Assembly: GCA_002633005.1 (NCBI GenBank)
Contig: NMRA01000097.1
Location: forward strand, 509,721 to 573,720
Direction: 5' to 3'
DNA: 64,000 bases
Source: Phoronis australis
Taxonomy: Eukaryota; Phoronida; Phoronidae
Shown here: piece after piece, positions 12,328-23,133 of the stretch
Position numbering within the stretch: the first letter of the stretch is position 1
Layout: each line of letters opens with the position of its first letter
The notes under the pieces: generated by a model
Databases searched by the model: none
Told to the model about the DNA's origin: nothing
What the model saw: only the letters and a program-made list of their open reading frames with translations
Position numbers and translations under genes: made by a program

Positions 12328-12486
12328 CAGTGGCGGATTTAGAGGGGGACCAAGGGGGCCATGGCCCCCCTAATCTCTCCTAGATTCGATTTGGCAATTC
12401 GAGGGTGTGAATTTCTGACGGGCAAAATCCTGGCTAATACTCTGCCCTGCCTCCCCCCCTAACTAAAAATCCTGGATCCGTCCCTA
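12328..12486 (+). mobile_element. Short MITE with CAGTGGCGGAT end, inserted in the transposase
   Basis: Begins CAGTGGCGGATTTAGAGGGG and ends near CCTGGATCCGTCCC, an imperfect inverse. The reverse complement of 31534-31691 matches it along its whole length, including AAATCCTGGCTAATAC. It splits the transposase between the HTH end and the DDE_1 core, so it arrived after the pogo-type element. hAT-like termini are suggested but the target duplication is not clear. Confidence 0.8.
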
Positions 12487-13322
12487 CTCTACGTGTGTTT
12501 TAGGCTCTTGTTTGACCCTAACAGGGAAAGATGAGTTGAATGTTTCAAACTTTAATGTGCCCGGTTCATCCACGCGACTGTCCCGGTGACGCCGGAGGTT
12601 TCGGGCCGGGGTTTCGAACTCTTTGCTAGCCCTGAACAGAAGAACTCCTTCAACTACTGCCTTTAGCGCTGTTTGTAAAAATTCTTCTTTATACTTTCGT
12701 ACCATCTCTAAAACCAAAATACCGAATATCTGATATCATCAAGATCTTTAAGTCGGTAACATTTAGATATTCTCTTTAAATTTCTAACAAAACTTGCATC
12801 AAACAAAGTTACACAACGTAGGACCTAACCTTTTTACCTATCCCTTCACCCGTTATCGTTACAAATGTGCCAAATAAATGAAAACAGTAATCATATCATT
12901 AAATTGCGAAAAGACGGTTTTTTTTTTCTTTAATTCAAGTTACATGTAGTTATTTGAAGGCAGAGCACACTTCTACTGACAGAATTCTAAGTGTACAGGG
13001 CAAAACGCCAACTTCACAGGGACAAAAGGCCCATGTAGCCGTCTTGCCCCACCAGCATGGAGGCCTTTTACCCCCAGAAAACAGCCATCTAATTTTAACA
13101 TTATACCGTACAAGAAAGGGAGATAAGTCAAAGTAAATGACTCCAACAACAACTTTATACACTGGTTTAGCAGCAATTTCATCTGAACTGTCAGTTATTA
13201 TTAGTAACGCATACGACACTAAAAGTAACGAAGTGTCGTCTTTACTAGAAAACCAACTTAAACAAAAAGCTTAGCTCATCAACATACCGTTGAAGTCTGA
13301 GTTCCAAAAAACCTGTCAGCAG

Positions 13323-13392
13323 ACGATCGTGTGAAACCAGAAGACGTAAACAGCCACGTGGTGCTTTACGTCTTCTGGTTTCACACGATCGT
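13323..13392. repeat. Perfect 28 bp inverted repeat with 14 bp loop
   Basis: The arms 13323-13350 and 13365-13392 are exact reverse complements over 28 bases (starting ACGATCGTGTGAAACC). The 14 bp loop contains the palindrome CCACGTGG, so nearly all 70 bp are self-complementary. The lack of any arm mismatch in an otherwise decayed region suggests a young or constrained structure. Could be a MITE remnant, a small-RNA hairpin or a cruciform; nothing decides between them. Confidence 0.85.
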
Positions 13393-13775
13393 ATCATTCC
13401 CGACTTTTGGGTTGTTGGCGTTTGTCCCCGCGTAAGCTTTTTGCACCATGTTATTCTAGAATTATTATACCTGCCTGGAAAGTAAGCCACTGGCAACTAT
13501 TTTAGAGTTATATATCCGAAATTGGTGACTAGAAATGGAAGTGATGTAAGGATCTTAGCCAAACAAATGCAAACATTCATTGGACCCTCATAACACTAAC
13601 GCGACCATGATGCTGATGGCACCTGCCTGTTCTCAGTCTAGTTCAGATGTGTTAAAATCAACCTAGTGAACATTGACTTGGGCAGATGGACAAATCGGTA
13701 ATCAGCATGCCTCTGTAGCGTTCATAAAGAACTGTTTCTCTGTTCAACATACATGTATGAATAAATAAAATAGGT

Positions 13776-13885
13776 AGGTGTTGGAATGCCGTGCAGTTAC
13801 CGGCGGTTAAGACGGTAAATTAGTACAAAGTAAAAAGAGGAGCGTCGGTGCTCAACTATATTAAACATTTTACAACCTTTCTGGG
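13776..13885 (+). repeat. Dispersed direct repeat, right copy
   Basis: Contains GGAATGCCGTGCAGTTACCG and the downstream AGCGTCGGTGCTCAACTATA block, matching 9446-9560 in the same order and orientation with moderate divergence. Confidence 0.6.
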
Positions 13886-16800
13886 GCAAGCTTTTTACCA
13901 AGGCAGTGACGAACTGCGGATTAAATAGCTATAATATATAAAGTAGAGGTCATCTGCGCTACTTTACACATCTATATATTCTGCAGTCTGTTATCTTTCC
14001 CTTGATTAAGAGTTACTTCTCGAAACATGGATAATGCTTTGATATACTTTAGTATCGACTCTCGTCGTTTTATCTATACATGAAATATTTAACATCTGAT
14101 CGTGTGTAAATTTACGAACAGGAACCTTGTTAAACTATAGCCGCCGACAAGCCAAGCTTGAGTCGCCCACACACGAGACAACGGTTTCATCCGCCAACTT
14201 GGATATGTGTAACTAGGTAGCTTGAACACACCGGTTCATGTACAGTGTACGTTCCCCCAAAAAATGGACAGGAGAGTAAGAGATGTTGAACTCCATTGTT
14301 CCTTTTAGTATGACATTTTAAATACCTTCACCATTAACAAAAGCTCAGATTTATTCACGAAAAGCTCTCGTGAACGGGTTTTGAGTGTTTCTAAAATTGC
14401 TAAAGGAGTTTACTATGAGGTACTTTTCAAGGCCAGCTACGTAAGTCGACAACAGAGTCAGTATTCAATAAAAATTTTTCTTCCCACAAAAGCAAAGTGT
14501 TACACCCATTCCAATAATTACAAATCCTTGCTATTGCCAATCATCCCTGCGTCGGCTGAACAGCGAACGCCGGGTTTGAGGATTAAAAAACTCCTTTGTC
14601 CAAACAACCCAAACTATTCACTGACTCCCGAGTGTATTATGAAGTGTTGTTTTCGCCATACACTCGCTCTATGGTATTTTAACAGACATATACATTTGAA
14701 GGTGGGGTCCTTTAGAGCGCAATGTAATAACCTGCTTGTTTATTCTAGTTTACAACAAGCAAAGGCGCAGCCGCTGCGCTTTCACAACTTGAAAGCGTGG
14801 TCTAATGTATTGCAAGAGGTGGCGGCTAGATCTGACATATGTTGAAGTATTTTGACTCTTGACTCTTTGGTGTGAGCTGTCATCTCTGCTGTCGTTCACT
14901 TAAAGCAAGCAGCTAAGCTGGCAGCTATCCATCTCCGTTGTCCCTTACGTAAATAAGGCCATCACTTTTGCCTTTTATACCAGTCCACTCGTATTGCCTC
15001 ACGTTGAATCTGGATAGTTTCGGACAAGTTCCTAAAGTGAAAGATCACCTTCGTTATTTGCTGAGGAATTAAGTTGTGCGGAAACGTTACTCTACTTAAG
15101 TATATTGTCGGTTGCCAAATACATTTTAAAAGCAAATCCAAATATAAATAATTTTCTAAGCACACATAGACATGCACCTCAGGTAGGGGGATAGGTTGGA
15201 ACGAGGAGGGGAGACCATTCAGGGCGTGAATAATGAAGGTCAGGACGAGGGTAGGGGGAGTAGCAGAGAAGCGGCTGCAGGAGGGAGAACGGGTGGTAAG
15301 AACAAATGGTAAGTTTTCGGCGGACGGATCGATGGTGAGACAAATGCGAATTACGAAGGCCTTGGAGACAACTACATGGAATATAAAATTGTCCGTAAGC
15401 TTTGTTTCGAGTACGACGAAGGACCAGTATACTTGCAGCCCAGATAATTCAATGTAAATGAACGAGGTAAACATGCCAACGTCTGACCACAGCACACTTA
15501 GATTTCACCACACTACGTGTGGAAATGAATGAATGCCGGAGTCTGCACTCTGGATATGACCTTGTGACCACAAATTGAGGTAGACCAGATTGTGTATTGC
15601 AGGGTTGTAATCTTGACAAACTGAATAGTTTTAATACAGGCTTTTTGGTAGTATCTGCAAATCCTTGAAATGTTGACGGATGCAGTATTCCCGATTGAGT
15701 TCATAATTTGCATGTTGCCTTGCACCATAGTATAGGTAGTTATGCCGCAATGTTGCTGAAGGCTCGGTTTTTTTTTCGTTTATCATGAGAAACTTGACGT
15801 GAGAGGAACTAAAAGACGAGCAAAATGAATTTCACATCATCTGATGTTAAACTAGATAATTAGCTTTAAAAAGCAGTTGGTTATTGCAAATAACTGTATT
15901 TTGTGCAAGTAAATATTTTTCAACTACTTTTTTGTTTTTCTTTGTTGACTTACCGTTGCTTTAGTGAGGGCAGTAAAGTGGGGTACACAAAAACGCGAAT
16001 TCTGTCCAAGTTCAAAGAATTACTTTTAGAAAACACCGAGAGTAACGTATAAAACATTATCATTGTTCTAGATTTGGACTTTGTTCTTTCATTTCATCCA
16101 TAGTTTAATTTGGCAAAACATAATTGCTCCTCACAATTTTGAAATCATCGGTCCTTGTCAGCTTTCGAAAACGTCCTTCAGGCGTCGCTAGTAATTGGTC
16201 ATAAGACGCTATTTTTGCCAAGATCTTACTTTGCACTTTGATGTAACAGGTCAATGTCACTGGACGCAATTAATGGATAACATGACAGGGTGAAAGAGTT
16301 TGCTATATCGGCTCACATCTCAGAGATTAGAAAACATCAAAATGGCGGGATCGGAGAACATCAGATGTTCATTCGCAGGACGATCCAGCTGTAAGTGCTC
16401 ATCAGCCGGCGACGAATTTCCTGTTGCCGGTTAAGACTTCTAAAAATAATACGGCGAGCCATATGGGAGAAATTAATGTGACTGAAGACGTTGGAGAATA
16501 TCATTTGTTAATCAACAGAACAGTAATCGAGCAACGTTCCTTAACTATTTATAGTTATAAAGTCAGACGAGCTCACAGCCTCACACCGGTTCGATTGTTT
16601 GAGGTTTCTGTCGAAGAAAACACTGCTGTTGTCCAGGTCATCATGGTCAACGTGGTGCAAGCATCCAAGTCGAGCAGACCGGTGAGCCTGAAGTTCTCGA
16701 GTGAAGTGAAGTGTTTTATAATCGCGATCTTATAGGCGCAGGTGAAAAATCTGACAGCTAAAGCATTACTAGTAATTATGATTATACTTCTGGCATAATC

Positions 16801-19800
16801 AATAGTGAGTGTTTCAAGGGGACCGTGGTCCCCTGTTCTTTACAAAATGAATTTTCCACCAGTGGCAAATCATTTCAATTTTGCGTTTACCTTCCCCGCC
16901 CCTTATTTGCAAAGTTCAGCCACTCATTTCTCCCCAACCCCAGCGGCGTTAGTCAACAACAGTTGCCTAAAAAGGTGGAATTCTTTGTTGAAAATTGATA
17001 ATCTTACTCTACACTTGAAAAGTATTCAAAAATATCTTTTAGTCATGGCGGCTCACAACGCATCGCTCTAGCTACTCTGAATGACAGTGCCTTCCACTTG
17101 CACTCAGTTGTCATGAAGGGGAATCCCTTGCTATTTTACAGTTTTGATGTGTACCAATGCCATAATCTCTAGGCTTGCGGTAGACTTTTAAGGCTTTTAG
17201 CCAAAATTGCTACAGCATCTGAAAACTTTTAGTCAGTTTCAAAACGTATTAGTCAAATACTCTCTCTTTTTCTAAGCCCCGCAATTCATAAAAGTACTAA
17301 TAAGGACCTACACATGGACCACAAAGCAATATGGGGGTTATAGCCCCCCACTTTTGTCAGTGATGGGCCGCCGATGTTACATTGACCGACTTTTTTATTT
17401 GTCATCTTATGCACAGGTCCATTTTACAATGTGCTATCGGATAAGACGTTTGCCTGATGAAAAAACAAATGATAAACGTTCCAAGGTCGTATAGCAGCCT
17501 AATAAGATGGAGGGAATGCCAGGCTACATGGGTTTTGCTATGACCTACCGGTAGTACATTTGGGCAGAGGTTTTCCTCGACCCGAGTGGGTATGCTGGGC
17601 ACATCAGCATTTCAAAGATGTTTTCCTTTACATATTGGGCAGGGGTTCCCTCTATCCTCGGGTTACGACGTGAGTAAACCGGTCTCATGGGCATCTCAAT
17701 GATGTTGTAAAAAAACATTGGGTAGGGATTCCCGCTATCGCCGGGTTTCGGTTGGCATTTTGATGAGCAAGACATTTGTGTCCAAAAACGTTAAACAAAC
17801 ATTGTGGCTAGCAAGATAAAGCTAAATGGTGAAGAGTAGGTTATAGAAAACTCATAAAATAATGAACTGATATTTACTTTATTCCATGCATTCTTTTGGC
17901 AGCCAAATTTCAAACTTCATACACTGGCGCGCGACATATAGCGAACTGACTAGATATGTCATGTGACGTATTTTCATTTAAAAAAGATAACACACTCGTT
18001 CTAATCGCGTGGTCTGCGAGTTTTACTCCATTGAAAGAACATCTATCAAGGTCAACTCTCAAACAATATTAGGAACTACAAATTATGTACTAAAATTGGT
18101 AATGGGTTAGGAGAGGCTCACATAATTTGAAAATTATGATTTTATACCTTGTGTTCACATTGAATGTTTCAGACAGCTCAACTAGGAACAGTTTTATCCC
18201 CTGGGTAATTAATGCCGTCGCACCGGCTCACCCCATGTCGCCAGTGTAAAAAGGTTTTAGGAGACTCGGTCACGTTTGTCGGAAAAAAAGTCTTCTAGTC
18301 GTATTTGACAGTTTCACTTGCAGACGACAAGTGGCAGCAACTACACAAGATCTCGCTTTGAAGCGAGAAATCACATTACCAAGACCACAGACACCCCTAC
18401 ACAGCTGAACACTTTGATGTGGTAAAAAGTGATTTCAGGGGCATTGGTGGACATGAAATGGTACATGTACTTCCCTTGCTATTTTTTGGACTGGGAATCG
18501 AAGTAACACTACTTGATTCGATCTGCCTGTGATTCGACACTCGCTCATGTTTCCCTGTCAATTTGGTAAGCATTCGCCAAGTTGGTGAACGGACTCTTGC
18601 CGTCGTCCGTGCTGCACTGAATTTGCCAAACGCGAGCGGCTACCACAAGCCTAGAGTCTGTACCCCAATACGTTGTTGTAGGCTTGTATCCCTTTCGTTC
18701 TTGAATTACAAGGAATACTGAGGTGCTGGAAATCTTACGGAAATGAGAATCTCATGTTTCCCGCCTTCCTGTCAGTGCTAACCCCCCAGTTGTCAAATTG
18801 ACTACACTAGAAGAAACCTGGGGGACATGTTCTCCAAAACCTTTGGTGCAAGATGGCTCAAGGTCACAACTGTTTGTGTGGAAGGACCCCGATTTTCTTT
18901 TGGCTCCAAGACAGAGCTGAATTCCCAGACCGAAGAAGCAATTTGGCAATTAAGCAGTGTATGACGGCGTCATATAAAAATGGACTGCAACAATTTCTTG
19001 ATATACATGTACAACAAAAGATAAACAATTTTTCGCATACACTGTATGTCAGCTATCTAGACATGTTACGCTATTTTACCTACTCTTTGGAAAATGACAG
19101 GCACAAATATGCAAGCTTCTTTTTTTAATTGCTGAAGCCATCATGACAGGTTATGTAATAAGCTGTTTTAGCCTACTGCAGTCCTGTGATTAATTTCTCA
19201 TCGAGGCTGGGACACGTAAGGTCAAACAAATATATTTTGAAACTAAGTCTAGGATACTTGTTTGATTCACTTACGCTGCGTAGAATGTCATGGCTGAAGA
19301 TCGCTTGAGGATTCTTACTAAGCATTCCCAAAATACGATTTCAATCCCAAGAGTAATTTCACCAGTTTAAAGCGCATGCTGACAATGACCAGTTGTATTG
19401 ATTTCAACGGCTCTTTGATGGATCGCTAAATATTGCTGTACCTAGTTTTAACAATCGTTATCGTAAAGTCGAAAATAAAGTATCAAACTTTGGACAAAAT
19501 GAATTTATCCATGGTCTTTAAAAATCACTTTTCTTGATTTTCCATAAGTTCCAGCAAATAAAATCTTCAGCACCCTACGTGTAAGACACAGACAAAAACA
19601 TGCAGCAAGTCTAATCCGTTTTTCTCACGGAAGTTAAGAATTTTTTGTTTTACCATATCGCCGAACATACGTATGCTCATGCATCCAAGAAACAGAAACA
19701 TGTTACCGTTTAAATGCCTAAATGAAACAGTAGTAGTGAGAACACAGGGTCCTGGTAACATTGAGGTGGGGGAACATAGGGCTAGGATAATTCCGGTACC

Positions 19801-21604
19801 ACAGAACAGCGAGAGTACCAAAACCAAACCTACGTATACCACCGACTCAGAAAAAATATTCCCAAGAGAAGACCTGCATAAGCAATCAAAGCCGATATGT
19901 ACATGTATTTGGTTCGGTTCTCAAATAATACACAGTTTACAGTTACAATATGTTTAAGGACTGCGACGTAGAAAACTACCGATGCGGCTTTTATAAAATC
20001 TCCACGTCTCGGTCCCTAGGTAAAGTTTTCCACATGCAGTAGGCCAGCAGGTTAACCAATGGAAACCTCTTCCATATTTGAGCTGAAACTGGGCTAAATT
20101 GAACAGCAGTGCCACGACGGCGAAGGAAATTGTAGAACCTCATTGAGCGCGACCTCCGGCGTCACGAGATTTTGCCGTTATTTCTGATTTCAAATTAGCA
20201 TGTCAATAGGCCAGTTTCTCACTAAAGGTGTGAACTTGATAAATTATTCAATGTACCAGAGAGCGACACCTTCATAAAACACCGTATTCTCTTGCTTAAA
20301 GTCCTGCTCTCAAACTGCCCATGTGGTTCCAGTATGCGAAAATACTTACTACATCTTATTTTCGACACCCTTTCTTTATATTCTTCTCGCCTTTCTTGCC
20401 AAAAGCGATTTTTAACAGTATTTGACCCATCTCTGTGAGCGTATAATTACTGGCTGTCATCGGTTATTTCCGTACCCACATTTCCGGTTCATCAGTTCAG
20501 GAACTTGTCCTGAAAGCCGCCATTTTTCCTTGTAGCTGAATGTGCTATCGCTTGCTCGAAAAGTCTTCATTATTTTGTTTTATTAGTAATACCTCGTGAT
20601 TCGTTTGCATATGTAGTGTATTTTTTAGTTTGTAGTTAGTGGTCGTTGATTTTTTTGGAATGTTACGCGTACTTATTATTTAAAAATAGCATTGGTGTTT
20701 TGTTCCTTACGTAGGCTGGTCGAACCTAGGAACCAATATGGGTCGAACCAATTTTATTCGTTTTGATTTATCTTTCTCTTTTTGAAAAAGTACTTTGCTA
20801 TCATCGGAAAGTCAGTGCATTCTACTCAGTAAAAACAGAAAAAGTATCAAATAGGGGAAAGTAGTGTAAAGTTATTGCAAGTTTTGTGGCGAAATTTGGG
20901 TCACTTTGTTTGGATCGCGTCGGCCATATTGGAGGACAGCGGGATAAATTACGATTTATGTAAATTGTTTTCGCCAACAAATTACGGTGAAATTTACTTA
21001 GACATATCTTTGCTTACTATTCTGCACGACTCAACAGTGTTCACCAAATTTCAGCCTCGCAGTTGTTACTTATTAAGAGATAAATGTGCTAACAATTCCC
21101 GTTGGACTTCGTCTCATTTCTGGCGGCACCCACAACATGGCGAGTTTTGCTGAACTGAAAGGCATGTTCAATCGGCTACTTTGTAATTTGTTAAGATTTA
21201 ATGTTGATACATTTTGACAAACGTTGCTACAAAACAGGAACTTTGTTCAATTTTTGTGATTTTTGTGCAAAATATAAGATATATTCGAATTATTTTACTG
21301 TGAATGTCCCATTCAGGTGATCTTACACTAAGCTAAAAAAATAGTTGAAATAATTTTGAAATGGTTTTTCATTTGACTGTCAACTGCTGTTCAAGGCTTG
21401 ATTTGGTGTCTAAATTTTACGCCTCAATTGCTTTCAAGTCATGTTTTGTAGCTTATTGCTTCTTAATCCAGGTTATCAAGTCAACAAAATGAATAATCTT
21501 AACTTGAGAAATAAGCTATGTTGGATTGTGAAGCTTTAAGCCTATAATTCTTGTTCCTTGTAACTTCATATTTTTTTAATCATGCTTGTCAAATTCTGGT
21601 GTAA
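13886..21604. other. Long gene-poor stretch, probable intron
   Basis: No supported gene in 7.7 kb. One trace is worth noting: plus-strand codons near 15325-15450 read IDGETNANYEGLGDNYMEYK and on to a stop after VYLQPR, which looks protein-like but has no recognised family and no intact borders. It may be a worn transposon frame. A minus-strand 177-codon frame over the same bases (14962-15495) looks like its shadow. The rest is AT-rich sequence with scattered ACATGTA motifs. Confidence 0.4.
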
Positions 21605-21860
21605 GGAAACACTATTTGGGCTCATTCGAATGAGCCCCCCCCCCCATTTGGCGAAGTGGGCTAAAAGGCCAGCCACCGGGAAACAAAAAGCCCGAGAAAA
21701 TGGGAGAAAAGTCCAGTAAAGAAGCGCAAACGCGAAATTCTCAGTTGTGCCCCCCTTTTTTTTCTTAGTCCGCCCACTCTTTTTTTAGCAAAAGTCCCAC
21801 ATCGCCAGGAATTCGAGCCCCCCATATTGAAGGCTGGGTGCGCGCATGTGTGGAATAGTG
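21605..21860 (-). repeat. GAGCCCCC-hairpin repeat family, copy 1
   Basis: Begins with GGGCTCATTCGAATGAGCCC, a 20 bp palindrome, then a C run, CATTTGGCGAAGTGGGCTAAAA, and the block AAAAGTCCAGTAAAGAAGCGC. It is the reverse-orientation counterpart of 55430-55610 and 58300-58480. Non-coding; a SINE or MITE of unknown class. Confidence 0.65.
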
Positions 21861-21984
21861 TTTGTAATGCTAGATGTTGTAAAGTACTGTACATTTTAAG
21901 TTACTTATTATGTTAAAAGTTTGCCTCATTTTGGGTTAATGAATAAAAAATGATAACATTTGTATTGGACTTGTCATACTTATG

Positions 21985-22200
21985 TGCTCGAACGAGCCCC
22001 CTTTGGAGAAATGGAAAAAGGTCTGCCTCAATCAGAGAAGCACGAACTCCGAAAAAAGTAGAAAGCGAGACGAAATATTCCACTAGAAGATAGGAAGTAC
22101 CAAAATTTAGCGTCTGCAATTCATAACTCTTAACATACCCAGTGAATCTTATGGTAAAAGATAGACATTCCCAAAAATTCCAGCCCCCATTTTTTAAGCT
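21985..22200 (-). repeat. GAGCCCCC-hairpin repeat family, copy 2
   Basis: Starts GCTCGAACGAGCCCCCTTTG and continues with AGAAGCACGAACTCCGAAAA and GAGACGAAAT, homologous to the plus-strand copies near 55.5 and 58.4 kb in inverse orientation. More diverged than copy 1, from which it is separated by about 125 bp. Confidence 0.55.
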
Positions 22201-22965
22201 TGGTGCGCTCATACAAAGTCTGGGAAAATCTCTGTTGAAAACCAACAACTTTGCACAGTTCGCCAGAAGTACCCAAGTTCTAAATAAACCTCGTTTGAGC
22301 GAGAGCTGTGGCCAGCGACCAGGTAGGCCTAAGGGTAGCCTTGGCCCAAAGCTGCAGGGGTCTGCTAACAAGCTAGCTGTCTTTTGGCGGTAGTCTTCAT
22401 ACTGAAGAGCTGGCACTGAGGCTAGCTAAGGGCTGCCGCGGCAGTGTGACACAGGATTAACCAGCCCGTAATTTTATGCAAGTGTCTGAAACTACCTTTG
22501 AATATATAAGGCATTTATGATTTGAACATTTTACTTCGACAAAACAGCTTGCAACCGCATGCCTTTACCGTTCGCCTGCGTCTTGTCTCGATCCGCACCG
22601 TGTCCAATAGCCTGCGGTCCCGAAGCCGGCAAAATAATTTCTGTCAAAATTTATTCGCCACATTTCTTCAGCAAATTCGATAAAAATGTCCATATTTTGA
22701 TTTTATTAAAAATTAAGGCGCGCTGTCCATTATTTTATCCCCGTTTGAAGGCTGGTAACAGGCACTCGCACTGACGGTGTTTTCTTAGCCTGGGTCCCTG
22801 AATGAATTGTACTTCCGGGTTCGCAGCAAGTTCAAAATGGCGATGGTCCTTCGGGTGTTCAGAAATGCATGCATAAAGCATCACGCTAAATCAAGTACAT
22901 CGGTATAATGCACAGTTCATATAAACGCATTTTGACAATCAAAGCTGTTCTTAAACGTTCCTTAC

Positions 22966-23133
22966 CTGGGCAATACCCCCATGTCTGGTCGCTGTCGTAA
23001 TTTGAGGTGGTCGCACACCACAAATGATTGGGATCATTCTCAATGCAGGAACTGTACGACAAGCCCTTGTAAACGAACGGGAACGTGCACGGTGTACCTG
23101 CAGCGTTACCGCCATAAGTAGGCAGGTCGGTAT
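22966..23133 (-). CDS. Fibronectin type II module exon (mosaic extracellular gene)
   Basis: A single FN2 module, 56 codons, encoding an extracellular, disulphide-bonded, collagen- or glycan-binding type of fold. Visible hallmarks are AAGTPCTFPFVYKG, SYSSCIEND, HLWCATT, and DQTWGYCPG with the four expected cysteines and the conserved aromatics. The acceptor is TTTTCCACAG and the donor is GTAAGG at 22960-22965. The exon is symmetric (phase 1 at both ends), as is usual for shuffled FN2 modules. Its entry phase fits the exon at 32499-32654 (the junction would encode Asp). It lies in the middle of the minus-strand gene, between its two CTHRC1-like domains. Confidence 0.93.

Larger units (their letters stand above)
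10435..12717 (-). pseudogene. pogo/Tigger (DDE_1) transposase with embedded OTU domain and C-terminal zinc finger
   Basis: Read from 12717 downward. First comes an HTH_psq/CENP-B-like start: MVRKYKE, then ALKAVVEGVLLFRASKEFE. The DDE_1 core follows, with IWNMDET (Asp at 12033-12035), KVMACKGVRQVGRITSGERG, SGWTNADLFCEWLEHF, HIILLDGHHCHKTL (Asp at 11709-11711) and HCTHKLQPLDRC (Asp at 11601-11603). The last two give DD35D. Directly after the DDE_1 end is an OTU domain (about 10700-11262). Then come a basic KRKLEEKRQ...KKKKHRK stretch and a zinc-finger end with CVWC and QCQKCHNWAHETC. Damage: in-frame stops, several frameshifts and a MITE insertion at 12328-12486. The order suggests one protein of about 700 residues. 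Two adjacent genes remain possible because a stop and about 50 nt separate DDE_1 from OTU. Confidence 0.8.
9928..13075 (-). mobile_element. Decayed pogo/Tigger-type DNA transposon carrying an OTU domain
   Basis: The body is a minus-strand transposase pseudogene (10435-12717). Both ends carry clusters of one motif family in direct and inverted form. On the left are TGGGGCAAACCGCC (9929), GGCCTTTTGCCCCATG (10103), CGGGGCAAAACGCC (10121) and GGGCGTTATGCCCCAT (10163). On the right are AGGGCAAAACGCC (12997), GACAAAAGGCCC (13021), CTTGCCCCAC (13043) and AGGCCTTTTACCCCC (13061). These are best read as terminal and subterminal inverted repeats. Exact termini and the expected TA target duplication are not resolvable. 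Size about 3.15 kb, including a 0.16 kb inserted MITE. Confidence 0.75.

Noticed and set aside
14962-15495. 177-codon minus-strand open frame
   Set aside because: No domain, hydrophobic AT-driven composition, and it lies opposite a more protein-like plus frame; no splice or start support.
19567-19842. Minus-strand hydrophobic frame resembling a signal peptide or membrane segment
   Set aside because: No family match, no exon borders; hydrophobicity alone is common in T-rich DNA.
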